Shown here piece by piece: positions 12,747-23,014 of a stretch of DNA of 64,000 nucleotides (the first letter of the stretch is position 1; each line of letters opens with the position of its first letter). The position numbers were made by a program, and so were the translations under genes. Location: NCBI GenBank assembly GCA_963921825.1, contig OY997589.1, positions 18,249,735-18,313,734 on the forward strand, written 5' to 3'. The notes under the pieces were generated by a model. It searched no databases and was not told where the DNA came from. It worked only from the letters and a program-made list of their open reading frames with translations. Origin of the DNA: Erodium maritimum (taxonomy: Eukaryota; Streptophyta; Magnoliopsida; Geraniales; Geraniaceae).

Positions 12747-14484
12747 GATGTCACTTTAATGGGGGATGCATCAAAGAAATGTTACGTCTCGATTATGACA
12801 TTACTGTGCTAGAGTTTTGATGCATCGTGTAATCACGTTGACTACGTCTCCCAAGTGGATCTACTTCAGATATGCAACATTTAAATACCGCATCTCCCAA
12901 GTGAGACAAATCAGACAAAAAAGATCATCTTATGTTCGTTCCATTCTAAATTTGTTGTTCATATTACAGTTCACAATTTCAATCATTCCAAAAGTCATTA
13001 ATTGATAATTTCGATTTTTTTCAAAAGATATTAAGATCAAATAAATAGAAACATTACCAATATCATATATTTTATTATAACCGGGATATTGAACTTTGAC
13101 CCTAGTAAAAAATCTCTCTCGTGCAATCTTCTCTCAGCACAAGGCCTCAATGTTCTTATTATTCTGCAGAGTGAGTTCCTCGGGTAAGCAAAACCTATGC
13201 TGAGTAAGCTTCTCCTACAAGCGAACCTTAATTACCGCATTTGTCTCGATCAACCGAGTCTCAAGATCCTTCAAAATATATAGTCTTTGGGAGGACTATA
13301 AGAGGATTGGGAGCCTTTGTGTCTCCCGACTGACTTGGCCTTCTTCTTAGGCACCCTACTCGTTCCTCAGATATACAAACCCTTTCCCTCTTTAACCACG
13401 TACCCGAGCAACCCAAATTATTGATCGTGATGTTCCTTCTCAAATCTCTTATTTATTTTATGCTGAAAAATAGAGAGAGTTACTAATCACATGTAATGAC
13501 GATAAAGAAAAACCGACAAAATAATTAAGCGAGCAAAACTCTAGTTGTTTGAAAATTGAACCATTTTGATATTTGTGTTACGGTACGCATAATTATACGT
13601 AGCGATGATAAGTGCGGAGTGGTTCTGAGGCTCATACTCGTCGACAACTGTACATCAATGTAACACCTTCTTTCTAGTCTTGTGCTTCATTTTTACCGCA
13701 CGACGGTCCACTACAATCTTACTTTTATCCCACAAGTATAAAACTGACATTAGTAAGTGTAAAACTTTAATAGTGAGAAATAGACTCATCGTAAAGTCCT
13801 CGTTGAAAACTCCATAGTAATAAGCATAAGGTCCTCGTGATTCTTCTCCCACTTCTACATCCACTCGAATATGGTGTGTTCCTAGTGAGGGTAGAATCAA
13901 TGGACATTACTACGACCCACTTATGCAGATTGTATAATTCATAAGAGCATCTATTGCGGGTCTATTACCACTCATTGATTATGTCGCAAAAGAAAATAAT
14001 GAGTCGAATCTCTAAATAAGGGTCAAATCCGCTTCTATTATGGCTAAAAATGCATGAGTTAGATTGTAGCGTCGATAGATTCATCGATTCTACCATGCCT
14101 TCTTATAGGGTTCGACACGGTTAATTAACCGGAACCGGCCACTCCTCTGACCATCAAAATCAGTAGTGTCGGTGAGGCCAAAATGGCCCACTGAAATTGG
14201 CACCGAAAATCGACCAAATCCTAGAAATCGACTGGATTAAATTTTATACGGTTCCGATTAAAATCCGGATTAAGTGGCCCAATATTAATTAGATTACCTT
14301 TATTGTTTGGACCCAAATCAAGGCCCAAATTCAGCAGGAAAAAAAAACACAACTCTAAATTTAAAACTTGTATAATTTTAACATCCAAAAATTGACATTT
14401 ATATAATTTAAAAATTCAAAATCAATATCCAAATACGTCGTTCAACCAACTTACATGATTCAAAAACATTCAAAAACTGAGCAC

Positions 14485-14510
14485 TATATATATATATATA
14501 TATATATATA
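14485..14510. repeat. (TA)13 microsatellite
   Basis: An uninterrupted run of 13 TA units in AT-rich intergenic DNA. Confidence 0.95.
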
Positions 14511-14874
14511 AAGCTTTCATTTGTTTCATTAGACAAATTATTTTACATAGATCTTATTCACTTGAACTTTTCAAATCTTGAAGCTTTCATTCGCTTCTAA
14601 AAACAATACCTGTCTCAAAAAATGTACATTAGAAAATAACAAAAAATAGATTAATGAAGGTAAAAAACAGTAAAGAATACACATTATAGAATAAGAATAC
14701 ACTTTAGTTTTACCATCTCTTGGTAGTTCCATTACATTATAATTGGAGCACCAACTATGGTAAGCAAGTCTTCAATGGGTGAAAGTTCCAATAGTACAAT
14801 AATTATATAGATAAAAAAGAGAACGAAAGAACAAAAAAAAAAAGCAAAAGGCAAAATAATAATAAGTTACCATC

Positions 14875-16245
14875 AAAACGAAAAAAAGGCTCTCTACACA
14901 CTTCACTGAGGTACTCTCTATCCTTACTAGGGTTTTCTGCTGCAATTGTTGTCGCCGCCGCCGACACCGTCCCGCCGTCAACCATCGCCTGCCCATCATC
15001 GCCTACAGACCCCTCCCTCGCCGCTTCTCCTTCCCGTGCCAGCATCATGGTTTTACCCATCAGTCGCCGCCAACATGCTGATCCTCCCTTTAGGGCACCA
15101 TGGTCGCCGATCGTTCCTCCCCACCCTCGTCCCTTCACCTTCAGCCACCCTCGTCCCTTCATGATCGATCATCCCAACCCCACTTTGATCCTCCACGATC
15201 GTGGATGGTCCATGCATGGTGTGACCCCCGATCCGACGTGGGTGCACCCGTCTCCCTGGAGACAACCCCTATCGGAGTCCGTCTGCCCCCCCGCCGCCAG
15301 CCACTGCAACCGCCGTCCCCTACCGGAATGGGACCAGGGAATCCGGCGATAGGAGCCCTCGTATCAGGGTCGGACCCCCGTCCCCTCCCAGGCGCACACT
15401 GTGCTCCCGCCCTATCAATGGGATCCAGTGCATTGTTTTTCCTGGTCCTCGACCTACCAACCAGGGTACGCTAACTCGGGGATCGGGATATACCCCAGAA
15501 TGAATCCTCAATTTACAGGGCAAGCGCATTCTAAGAGGTTCGTGAATAAGAGGGGACATACAAGCCATGGCACTCGGAGTACCACTGTCCGAGTTTTGGT
15601 CCCGACTCCAACAATAGCCAAACGCCATGAAAGGGAAGCCTCAAGCCCTAACCCACATTTGAAGATCGGGCCAAAGTGGAAAAAACTTGATCCGAGGTTG
15701 GGAGAACTGATGAACTGCACCCTGGCCCGCCGGGGGATTCTGCGATTCACCACGGCTGTTGGTCCAAGACCCAGGGTAATCAAGACGGGTCATAAGCCGG
15801 AGTCCAAGACACTGTCAACCGTCGCCGAGCAAGTACAGGTGTAGGAAGTCAGCCCAGGGGACTACAATCCCTCGGGGGATGAATGATCCCCCAAGGCGGG
15901 GGTGGGAAGGACCGTCAGGGGCATATACCCACAGACCCGAGACGTCTAAAGCCGGGAAGTCTCGGGGAATCCGCAACCAAGGCTATCTCTCTATTAAGGT
16001 TGTTTGGTTTAGGGCGAATAAGATTTTGGCTAGTTAGTTTCTATTCTGTTAGTTATTTACTTTTCGAAACGTTGGATCGAGGAACTCTTGAGTTCGGATC
16101 TGCGAAAAAAAGAAGACTATATGTATGGAACCATGTGCGCCCGATGGGCCACGACCGATCGGGACAAAAGCTGGTGTTCGGGACTGTTAGGTCCCCCATT
16201 GTAAGCATGATGGGATCGTAATACTACGTCTTTCCCGTTTCAAAA
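14875..16245 (+). mobile_element. Retroposon with 17-bp target-site duplication
   Basis: The 17-bp sequence AATAATAAGTTACCATC occurs exactly at 14858-14874 and 16246-16262. The body ends CGTTTCAAAA, a short A-rich tail. The 5' end resembles a transcript leader followed by a C-rich, Pro-coding stretch. The longest plus-strand frame is 147 codons (15401-15844), with no known domain and no reverse transcriptase. It probably moved by target-primed reverse transcription using LINE enzymes. It appears to have inserted into the 3' flank of the hAT element before or after the neighbouring MULE. Confidence 0.7.
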
Positions 16246-16341
16246 AATAATAAGTTACCATCTTCTTCATCTTGAACCAAGTCCTCATCTCTCTTCATAG
16301 TTTCTAGAGAGTTAAGTTTAGGGTAAACTACAAATGCATAC

Positions 16342-16670
16342 TGTTAGAATATAACTATAATTGGGCCTTCAACTATCAGCTTGAGCTTTTAGTTGAGTTG
16401 GTCCTCTTACATGGTATCAGAGCCTGACACCTCACGGACCCGGGTTCAAACCCCACTCTCTACAAAAAATTCTATTTCCTCTCTATTTATCAAATTTGCC
16501 CCAAAATGGGCTAGTCCTTATCATTCTTCTCAATGAGCTCATCTCTCTTATAAATAATTCACCTCCAAACCCGTAAAACGGGCTTGTCCGTGAGGGCGCG
16601 TGTTAGAATATAACTATAATTGGGTCTTCAACTATCAGCTTGAGCTTTTAGTTGAGTTGGTCCTCTTACA
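16342..16670 (+). mobile_element. TRIM retrotransposon (329 bp)
   Basis: Two 70-bp direct repeats, 16342-16411 and 16601-16670, start TGTTAGAATATAAC and end CCTCTTACA. They differ at one base, implying recent insertion. The first repeat is followed at once by TGGTATCAGAGCC, a primer-binding site matching the 3' end of initiator tRNA-Met. A GTGAGGGCGCG stretch precedes the second repeat. The 5-bp duplication CATAC flanks the unit (16337-16341 and 16671-16675). There is no coding capacity. It sits within the left inverted repeat of the MULE. Confidence 0.95.
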
Positions 16671-16941
16671 CATACCCTTAAGTATGCACGTTTAACCGAT
16701 GTATACCCTGAAGTTTAAAGTTAACTTATGCATACCTTAAAGTTTCATTTATTAACCCAGAACCCCTTCCGCCAGTCAGCAGTTAGAATAATGCGCACTT
16801 GTTGGTCACATGGCAGGAATTTTTTTTCATAATGGCCAGAATGCCCTCAACTCTTCTTCTTCTTTGGTGAGTTGTGTTCAAACGTTCTTGTGAGAGATGG
16901 ACAACTCTAAAGGAAGGAGAGAAGCGACATGAAGGGGTGAG

Positions 16942-17689
16942 ATGGAGGACGATGTGAAGCGGTGTTTTTGCGGTCTCACAGCTCCTATTCGAACCTCAAG
17001 GACGAGCAAAAATCCTGGGAGGAGATTTGCAGGATGCGCATTGTACAAGGTAAGTGTTGAAATGGTGCCCTAATTTCAAAATTCTAGGGTTTGTGAAATT
17101 GAAGGTTATGCTTAAGGTTTAGTTTGAAATGGTTAAGGATTTTGTCAAATGTCCCTTTCATTTGAGTTTCATATTTACTTCTCCCTGTTAAGAAATCGAA
17201 TTTGCAGAGTAAAGGAAATGCCTAAATTCGTATTTCTAGGGTTTCTGAAATAGAAGGCTTTGGTTAAGGTTTTGTTTAAAATCGATTTTGCAGAGTTCAA
17301 GGAAATGTAGTTTCTTCAAGTGGACTGATGATCCTACTCGTGCTGCTGGGAAAAGGGTGATGCCAGGGTTGTATTCAAGAATCAAAACATTGGAGTGCAC
17401 AATTCAGAGTGTGGATGAAGAAAATGTGAAGCTACATAAATCATTAGGTGAAATGGAGAGAAGAAATTCAAGTCTTGAAAAGGAGTTTGAAGTAGTCTTA
17501 ACTGCAAAAGCTGAAATGGAAGAGAAGAATTCAACAATGGAGAAGGAGATTAGGAAAATGAATGAATTGATTGAGTGGATGGAGGTGGAGAAAAATGACT
17601 TGGAGAAGAAAAAGAAAAAATTGTGGATGTTTGTGTTCATCACAATGTGTATTTTGTTGTGCATTTTCTCTAGTTCATTAGATGTGTAA
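16942..17689 (+). CDS. GRF zinc-finger, coiled-coil, C-terminal membrane protein (MULE-encoded)
   Basis: Two exons, 16942-17049 and 17294-17689, encode 167 residues. Exon 1 ends LYK and the donor is GTAAGTG; exon 2 starts after TTTTGCAG. Residues 7-49 form a GRF-type zinc finger: Cys-X-Cys-Gly (C8, C10), then NPGRRFAGC, then KCSFFKW. Residues ~63-142 are rich in Glu and Lys with heptad-like Leu/Met spacing, so a coiled coil is likely. Residues ~147-163 (VFITMCILLCIF) form one hydrophobic segment near the C terminus, suggesting a tail-anchored protein. The gene is intact and lies inside the MULE's inverted ends, converging on the transposase. GRF fingers bind single-stranded nucleic acid in other proteins. 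A role in transposition or silencing escape is inference. The intron contains an imperfect internal duplication. Confidence 0.8.
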
Positions 17690-19565
17690 TAGAACAACTA
17701 TTTGTATGTTTTTGTTGAATGTAGTTGGTGTAACCAGAAAATTGTTGCTGAAATAGATGATTGTTTTTCAAGTCTTAAATATGTGCATTTAAATATTTTT
17801 AGTTGGCTTATTTGTAGTTGATGTGCATTTAGTTCATGTTTTGGTTCAAATTTTGACTGGAGTTGGCTGCAAATTAAGCAAAATTTTGACAGGATTTGGT
17901 TGGAAATTGAGCAAAATTTTGACAAGACTTGGCTGCAAATTTATCAACACCTGTGTTTACTATGCAAACCATACAAACCAAATGAAAACCTCAAATGAAA
18001 TCAAAACATCCACTTAAACATTTCAAAATATCACTGCAATTACATTGTCAATCATACAAACCACCAAATCAAAACCTCAAATGAACCTGAAATTGTCATG
18101 AAATGAGGAAGTTTGTTGAAATGCACTTACACACATAAAGAACCATAAAGGTTCCACCTACCAATACACAATGACACCCACAGTGGCAACACAAAGAATC
18201 TTTCTTACAAAAAAGACATAAACTGTCATGTGGTGTTGCTGTAGCATTGTGGACCACAAAAAAACCCTAAATTGAAGACTAAGGGATCCAAGTGGTAGAG
18301 GAAGTTGGCTGTGAGGTGCTCCCTCTTCCAGATCTCCCTGAAGCTATAAAACCCGCTTTGTTTGAAAAAGGGTATTATCTTGCAAATTGAAACGTCGAGG
18401 TAGGAAATCGTAACAAGGGTTTTGAAAAAAAAAGGAAGAGGAGGAATTTGGGCTGATTTAGAGAATGGGCTGAGACTTGGGCCCATCAGAAGACGAGCCC
18501 AAGCCCGCGAGCGAAGTCAGGCCCGTGAGTCACGAACGCGTACAACCCTAGCGAAAATTCGCTTCTTCTTCCTCGAGTGCCGCACGCGAACCGACACGTG
18601 TGTCTCTCTTTCTCCCAATTCAGATCTCGTTTCTCTCCCCATCTCAGATCTTCCAATCTCTCACTCTCACACTCAAACTCCTTCCATCCTCGTCGACGTC
18701 GTCCTCTCCAGCCCCGTCTCCGTGTGAATCGATCGACGCCGGCGAGCGAGCTGCACCGAGAACCTCGCGTCCCGTTTCTTCTTCACCGAGCCCGAGCCCC
18801 AAATTGCATTGCGTGGTGTCAGGCTCTCAGCACCGGTGAGCCACGCACCGACCTTCTCCTCCGCTTGTGAATCACACGTATGCGAGGTCTCGTCAGACGT
18901 AAACCCTCACGACGTCTCAAACCGCGCAAGAGAACTCGACTCAGATCTATGGCCGAGCTCGAGTTCTGGCTCTGTGAGGGCGAGTTTTCATCACAGGGCG
19001 AGGGCCACCGGAGAACTTCACCGGTACGGAGACGGGAACCACTCCCAACGTCGCTACGGCTCCTCCGAGCACTTTGCCTCCGCCGTCGCCGGGGAACTGC
19101 AAAAACCCTCGCCGCCCCGACCTTGCACTCGAGCTGGACCAGCAGTGAAACGAGCCTTGGGCCAGCGTAGTTGGGCCTCAGGTAGGCCGGTCAGGCCTCG
19201 ACCCATTTCGTTCAGACCTGGACTTGGACTCGGGTTCGAGTTGGGTCCGGAACTGGGTTCGGGTCGGCCCTGGGTCCGGTCGGGTCAGGCTTCTGGACTG
19301 GGTCAGATCCGGGTCTGGTTCTCGGATCCGGGTCGAACCGGTTTTAAAGAAAATCATTTTAAAAATCAGGTTAATTAATTATTTAATTAATTTAATTTGG
19401 CCAATTAAAGGACTTATTGGACAAATTAGAGAACCTTTGGACGATTACCGGTTTTAATTGGACCCTTTTATCTGTTAAACCTAGACTCGAGCTTGGACTT
19501 CGCCCGAGAAGACGGAGTTGGCCCGGTCATCAGCAGCTAAGAGTATTATTAGAGGAAGACCTTGT

Positions 19566-22233
19566 CAGGCCCCAAATCCGGTTATCGCCCGGACTCGAGG
19601 CATGACGGGTAAAAGAAGACAATAAAGTAAGAAACAATATTAAATCTCTAAAATCTCCAATGAGTACTTCAATCCATAACTTCAACGTACAGTGTAAGTA
19701 CCCCTCAGGGGGTGTAGTAATAGGTTTTACAAAACTGTTTTTAAATAAAGGAAATAAACATGAAGTCTCTATGAACCCACACCGAGAAGCGCCCAAGCTT
19801 CTACTCCTCAATCAAGCCTATAGACACAACAGTAAAACATAGGGGTGAGCTCACGCTCAGTAGGGAAAACGCATAACAAGGTAGACCTTAACTCGAACAA
19901 GATCAACAATAAATTTAACAGAATATAACTTAACCAAATAAGGGTAATAAGTAAACCAGTCAATGTCGTGGCACATGAAGTCACCACCCTCCGATCCACA
20001 TGATGTGTCCTCTCGGATTCTCCCTCAAATCCAGAGGAGACGCATAACATTGAGGCGACCGGAAACAACCCTTCGGGGCGCTTATCGTCGGGATTCTCAG
20101 AAACGTCTCCAAAGGGTTTTATGTCATTGGGAACCCAGGGCCATACTCCCGTAGGAGCGCACACGTGGGCAATTTAATAAGTAACCAAAATATCATCCCA
20201 CACCGGACTCCCCAACGGTGTAGGTACCATACCATCACAACAATCAACTCTATCTCACCCTACACCGGACTCCTCAACGGTGTAGGTACCATAACGTATC
20301 AACCATAATCCCATAACATCTTAGCAACACGCTTACCGAAACTTAACACCAACCAATCCAACCACAGTTAAACCACTAACACACATAGCTCACCCATCAC
20401 CAATTCCCCATAGCACACAGTACACAAATCACTAGATCAATTCACACCAATCACACAATTCCAACTTACCGTTCACTTACCAGTTTCGAACCACCGGGGC
20501 ATCGATCACCTGATTGCACCGCGCGGTACAACCAGTCATACTCGATACCCCCAGCAACCAATCAAGTAAATCAAGTAATCCTTCGAATACAAACAACGAG
20601 CAAGTACGAGTCTGACCAACCAATTAATCATAAAGCCTTCGAAAGAGCATTCAAACATGCAATTTCACTAGTTTCATTAGACTCTTTAGCCTATCCACTA
20701 AGCAAACAACAACCAAGCATGTGATCCTAACACACAACTAATCCGAGGGCTTTGCCGAGGCTCCTCTACCAGACAATCATACCCCAAGTATTGAAAGCGA
20801 ATTACACTAGTGATTGGCATCCTAATCGGTCACCACTAGACTCTCCGGTTATTAGCAATTGAAAGACGATTAAGCTAGTTATTCACATCCTATATGCATG
20901 TCTAGGACCTTTTCCAATTTTATTAACTTAGCATGCATACTAGGCATCATAAACGAGAGGTTAAGGCTTTCCCTACCTCAAGGTCCTCCTCGTCAACGCT
21001 TTGGTGAAGTCCGGTGATCACCACCTCGCTCTTCCCTCGGGCCTCGGTGTGATCCTTGCTCCTCTAGCTCGATCCCCAAGGTCTTGGACACAAAGAAACA
21101 CTAATTAGGTTCCACTTAAACAGTAAGAAAGACCCCCACAACCCTTCCAAAGTTCAGCTCAAAACCAAGGTGTAAACACTTCGAAAAACCCCCAAGAAAC
21201 CCTCACTCTGGTGGGTCACGGATCTGGTCACGGATCCGTGATGGCAACCCTCACGGTCACCGTCACGGAGCCGTGACGAGTGCCGTCACGGACTCCCTCA
21301 CGGAGCCGTGACGTCGCCCGTCACGGGATCCGTCACGGATCCGTGACGCACCAGGGCAGTTTCGCCCTTCTTCAACCTCCAGCTCCAAAACTCCGAAAAT
21401 CTACCTTCAAACCCAGAAATTTCGCCAAGCCAACCCCCAAAACAGTCCAAATCCATCATTACTCCTCTACCCATGGTATGAATCAATACACAAACAAGTT
21501 TTCCAATGATTCATCAAATCAAACCCACTTCAAAAACTCCAACCACCATTGATTTCTCCACAAAAACTTCACCAAGCTCTTCATCAACACCAACTCCCAT
21601 CATTTCTACTTAACCCAACATCATCTAGCCATTTTTCACCCAAAACCCAAGGAAAATAGATGAAGAGAAAAGATGAGTAGAGAGTTCCATTACCTCTAGA
21701 ATGTGAGGATGAAGAGGATGCTAGTGTTTTTGAGGGTGGAAGGCTAGAGGATGACTCCAAATGGTTCCTTCTTCTTTGATTCTCCTTCAAGCTTCCATGG
21801 GAGCTCTTCTCCCTTTCTTCCTCTCCAATTTTCGGCTACCACAAGCAAAATGAAATGATTTTGGCTTCTCCAATCCAATATAATACCTAGATGTAGTAAA
21901 TGACTAAAAGCCCTTGAGCTATCAACCCAAGTAGAAGCTTTTGGGAGGGTAAAAGGGACAGTGACTACCCCTTTTTCTCTCATTCAACCAAAATAGGACA
22001 AGTGTCCCTCTAGCTCATTTAATTTCCCAATTTAAAATCCAGCACTTTTAAAAATTGAAGCTTTAGTCGATATAAAGTCTCGTTTTGACCAAAATTGACT
22101 TTATTCAATATTATACTCAAACGAAAGGGTTTTCTCCCCTGAAGCCAACCGTGATAATGGCTACTTCGTTTGGGTTTCGGAAAAGTCCCGAGTGACTTCC
22201 GGAGTCACCGGTTCGACCGTAAGCGGGTCTTAC
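19566..22233 (+). mobile_element. Solo LTR (copy C), 2668 bp, nested in copy B
   Basis: It starts TGTCAGGCCCCAAATCCGG and ends GCGGGTCTTACA, flanked by GACCT on both sides (19561-19565 and 22234-22238). The insertion split copy B at its CTACCTCAAGGTC-like block. It contains GGGGTGAGCTCACGCTCAGTAGGG (19842 onward) and two copies of ACCGGACTCC..CAACGGTGTAGGTACCATA (20200-20292). A GTGACGG-rich palindromic stretch lies at 21210-21350. No internal retrotransposon region or second LTR was found. Confidence 0.9.
21213..21350. repeat. Dense GTCACGG / CCGTGAC palindromic cluster in LTR copy C
   Basis: About a dozen short inverted motifs (GTCACGGATC, GATCCGTGA, GTCACGGAGCCGTGACG) are packed into ~140 bp, each half-palindromic around CACGGATCCGTG or CACGGAGCCGTG. 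They form many possible small hairpins and are unlike the flanking LTR sequence. Confidence 0.75.
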
Positions 22234-22807
22234 AGACCTTGAGGTAAGGAAAGTACTAAACTCCTCGTTTAAGTAACGCTTAATATGCCTATTAGGTTAA
22301 TAAAATCGGAAATATCCTAGAGATGCATATAGGATGCGAATAACTAGAATAATCGTCTTTCAATTACTAATAACCGGACGTGTCTAGTATGCATGCATAG
22401 GAGGTGAACAACTAGTTTAACTCGCTTTCAATACTTGAAAAATTGCTTTACTAGTAGAAAGGCCGAGATGAGCCATAGGATTGGTTGTGGTTGCCTCACA
22501 TGCATTGCTTGCTTAGTTTTAAGATGAATTAAGGGTCTAATGAAACTAGATAAATTGTATGCTTGGATGGTTGAATGAATGCTTGGATAATTGTATGATT
22601 GAATGAATGAATGATTGATTGATTGAGTGTAATTGGTTGTGCCAAAAGAGTATGATCGGGTGAGTGATAGACCGATGGAACTTGGTTGGTAAGTATGATG
22701 GTAAGTGAGATTGTGGGTATAAATCCCATGTGGTGTGTATTGGTGAATCTATGGATTTCTAAGTTTGATTGTGCGATGTGTTGACATGGTGGTCTTTTGT
22801 GTGTGTT

Positions 22808-23014
22808 GATCCTGCGGGATATTGGTTGTGGACCCTGCGGGGCATTGTTTGTTTGATCATGCGGGATATTGGTTGTGGACCCTGCGAGGCATTGGTTGGT
22901 TAATCCTGCGGGATATTGATTGGAGGACCCTGCGGGGCATTGGTTGGTTAATCCTGCGGGATATTGATTGGAGGACCCTGCGGGGCAATTGGATGGTTTA
23001 CCCTGCGGGGAATG
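22808..23014. repeat. Tandem repeat, ~47-bp unit, in LTR copy B
   Basis: Four full units and a partial fifth start near 22808, 22855, 22902, 22948 and 22997. Each has (A/G)ATCCTGCGGGATATTG, then GGACCCTGCGGGGCATTGG. CCTGCGGG occurs twice per unit. It is a direct repeat without unique spacers. Confidence 0.9.

Larger units (their letters stand above)
12507..14857. other. Intergenic AT-rich region without a recognisable gene
   Basis: No supported gene. 13261-13443 (minus) has a 60-codon frame without a known domain. 13945-13960 reads TAAGAGCATCTATTGC, resembling a Harbinger-type terminus next to a TAA, but no partner end was found. 14110-14270 holds the GGTTAATTAACCGG and ACCGGAACCGGCC palindromic motifs common near ends of plant DNA transposons. 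It may be the distal part of the hAT element whose transposase lies at 28393-30330. Confidence 0.4.

Noticed and set aside
16412..16460. tRNA-like sequence (TGGTATCAGAGCC and a later GGGTTCAAACCCC)
   Set aside because: It directly follows a 70-bp LTR and matches the complement of the initiator tRNA-Met 3' end, so it is the TRIM primer-binding site and adjoining DNA; no complete cloverleaf can be formed.
18577..19457. Frames up to 189 codons within solo LTR copy B
   Set aside because: They lie in a GC-rich LTR segment, are Ser/Pro/Arg-rich or repeats of WVRSGSG type, and have no known domain.
22808..23014. CRISPR-like spaced repeats (also at 42364-42634 and 46550-46770)
   Set aside because: Units are direct tandem repeats in which the whole unit is conserved; there are no unique spacers and no cas genes, and the genome is a plant's.
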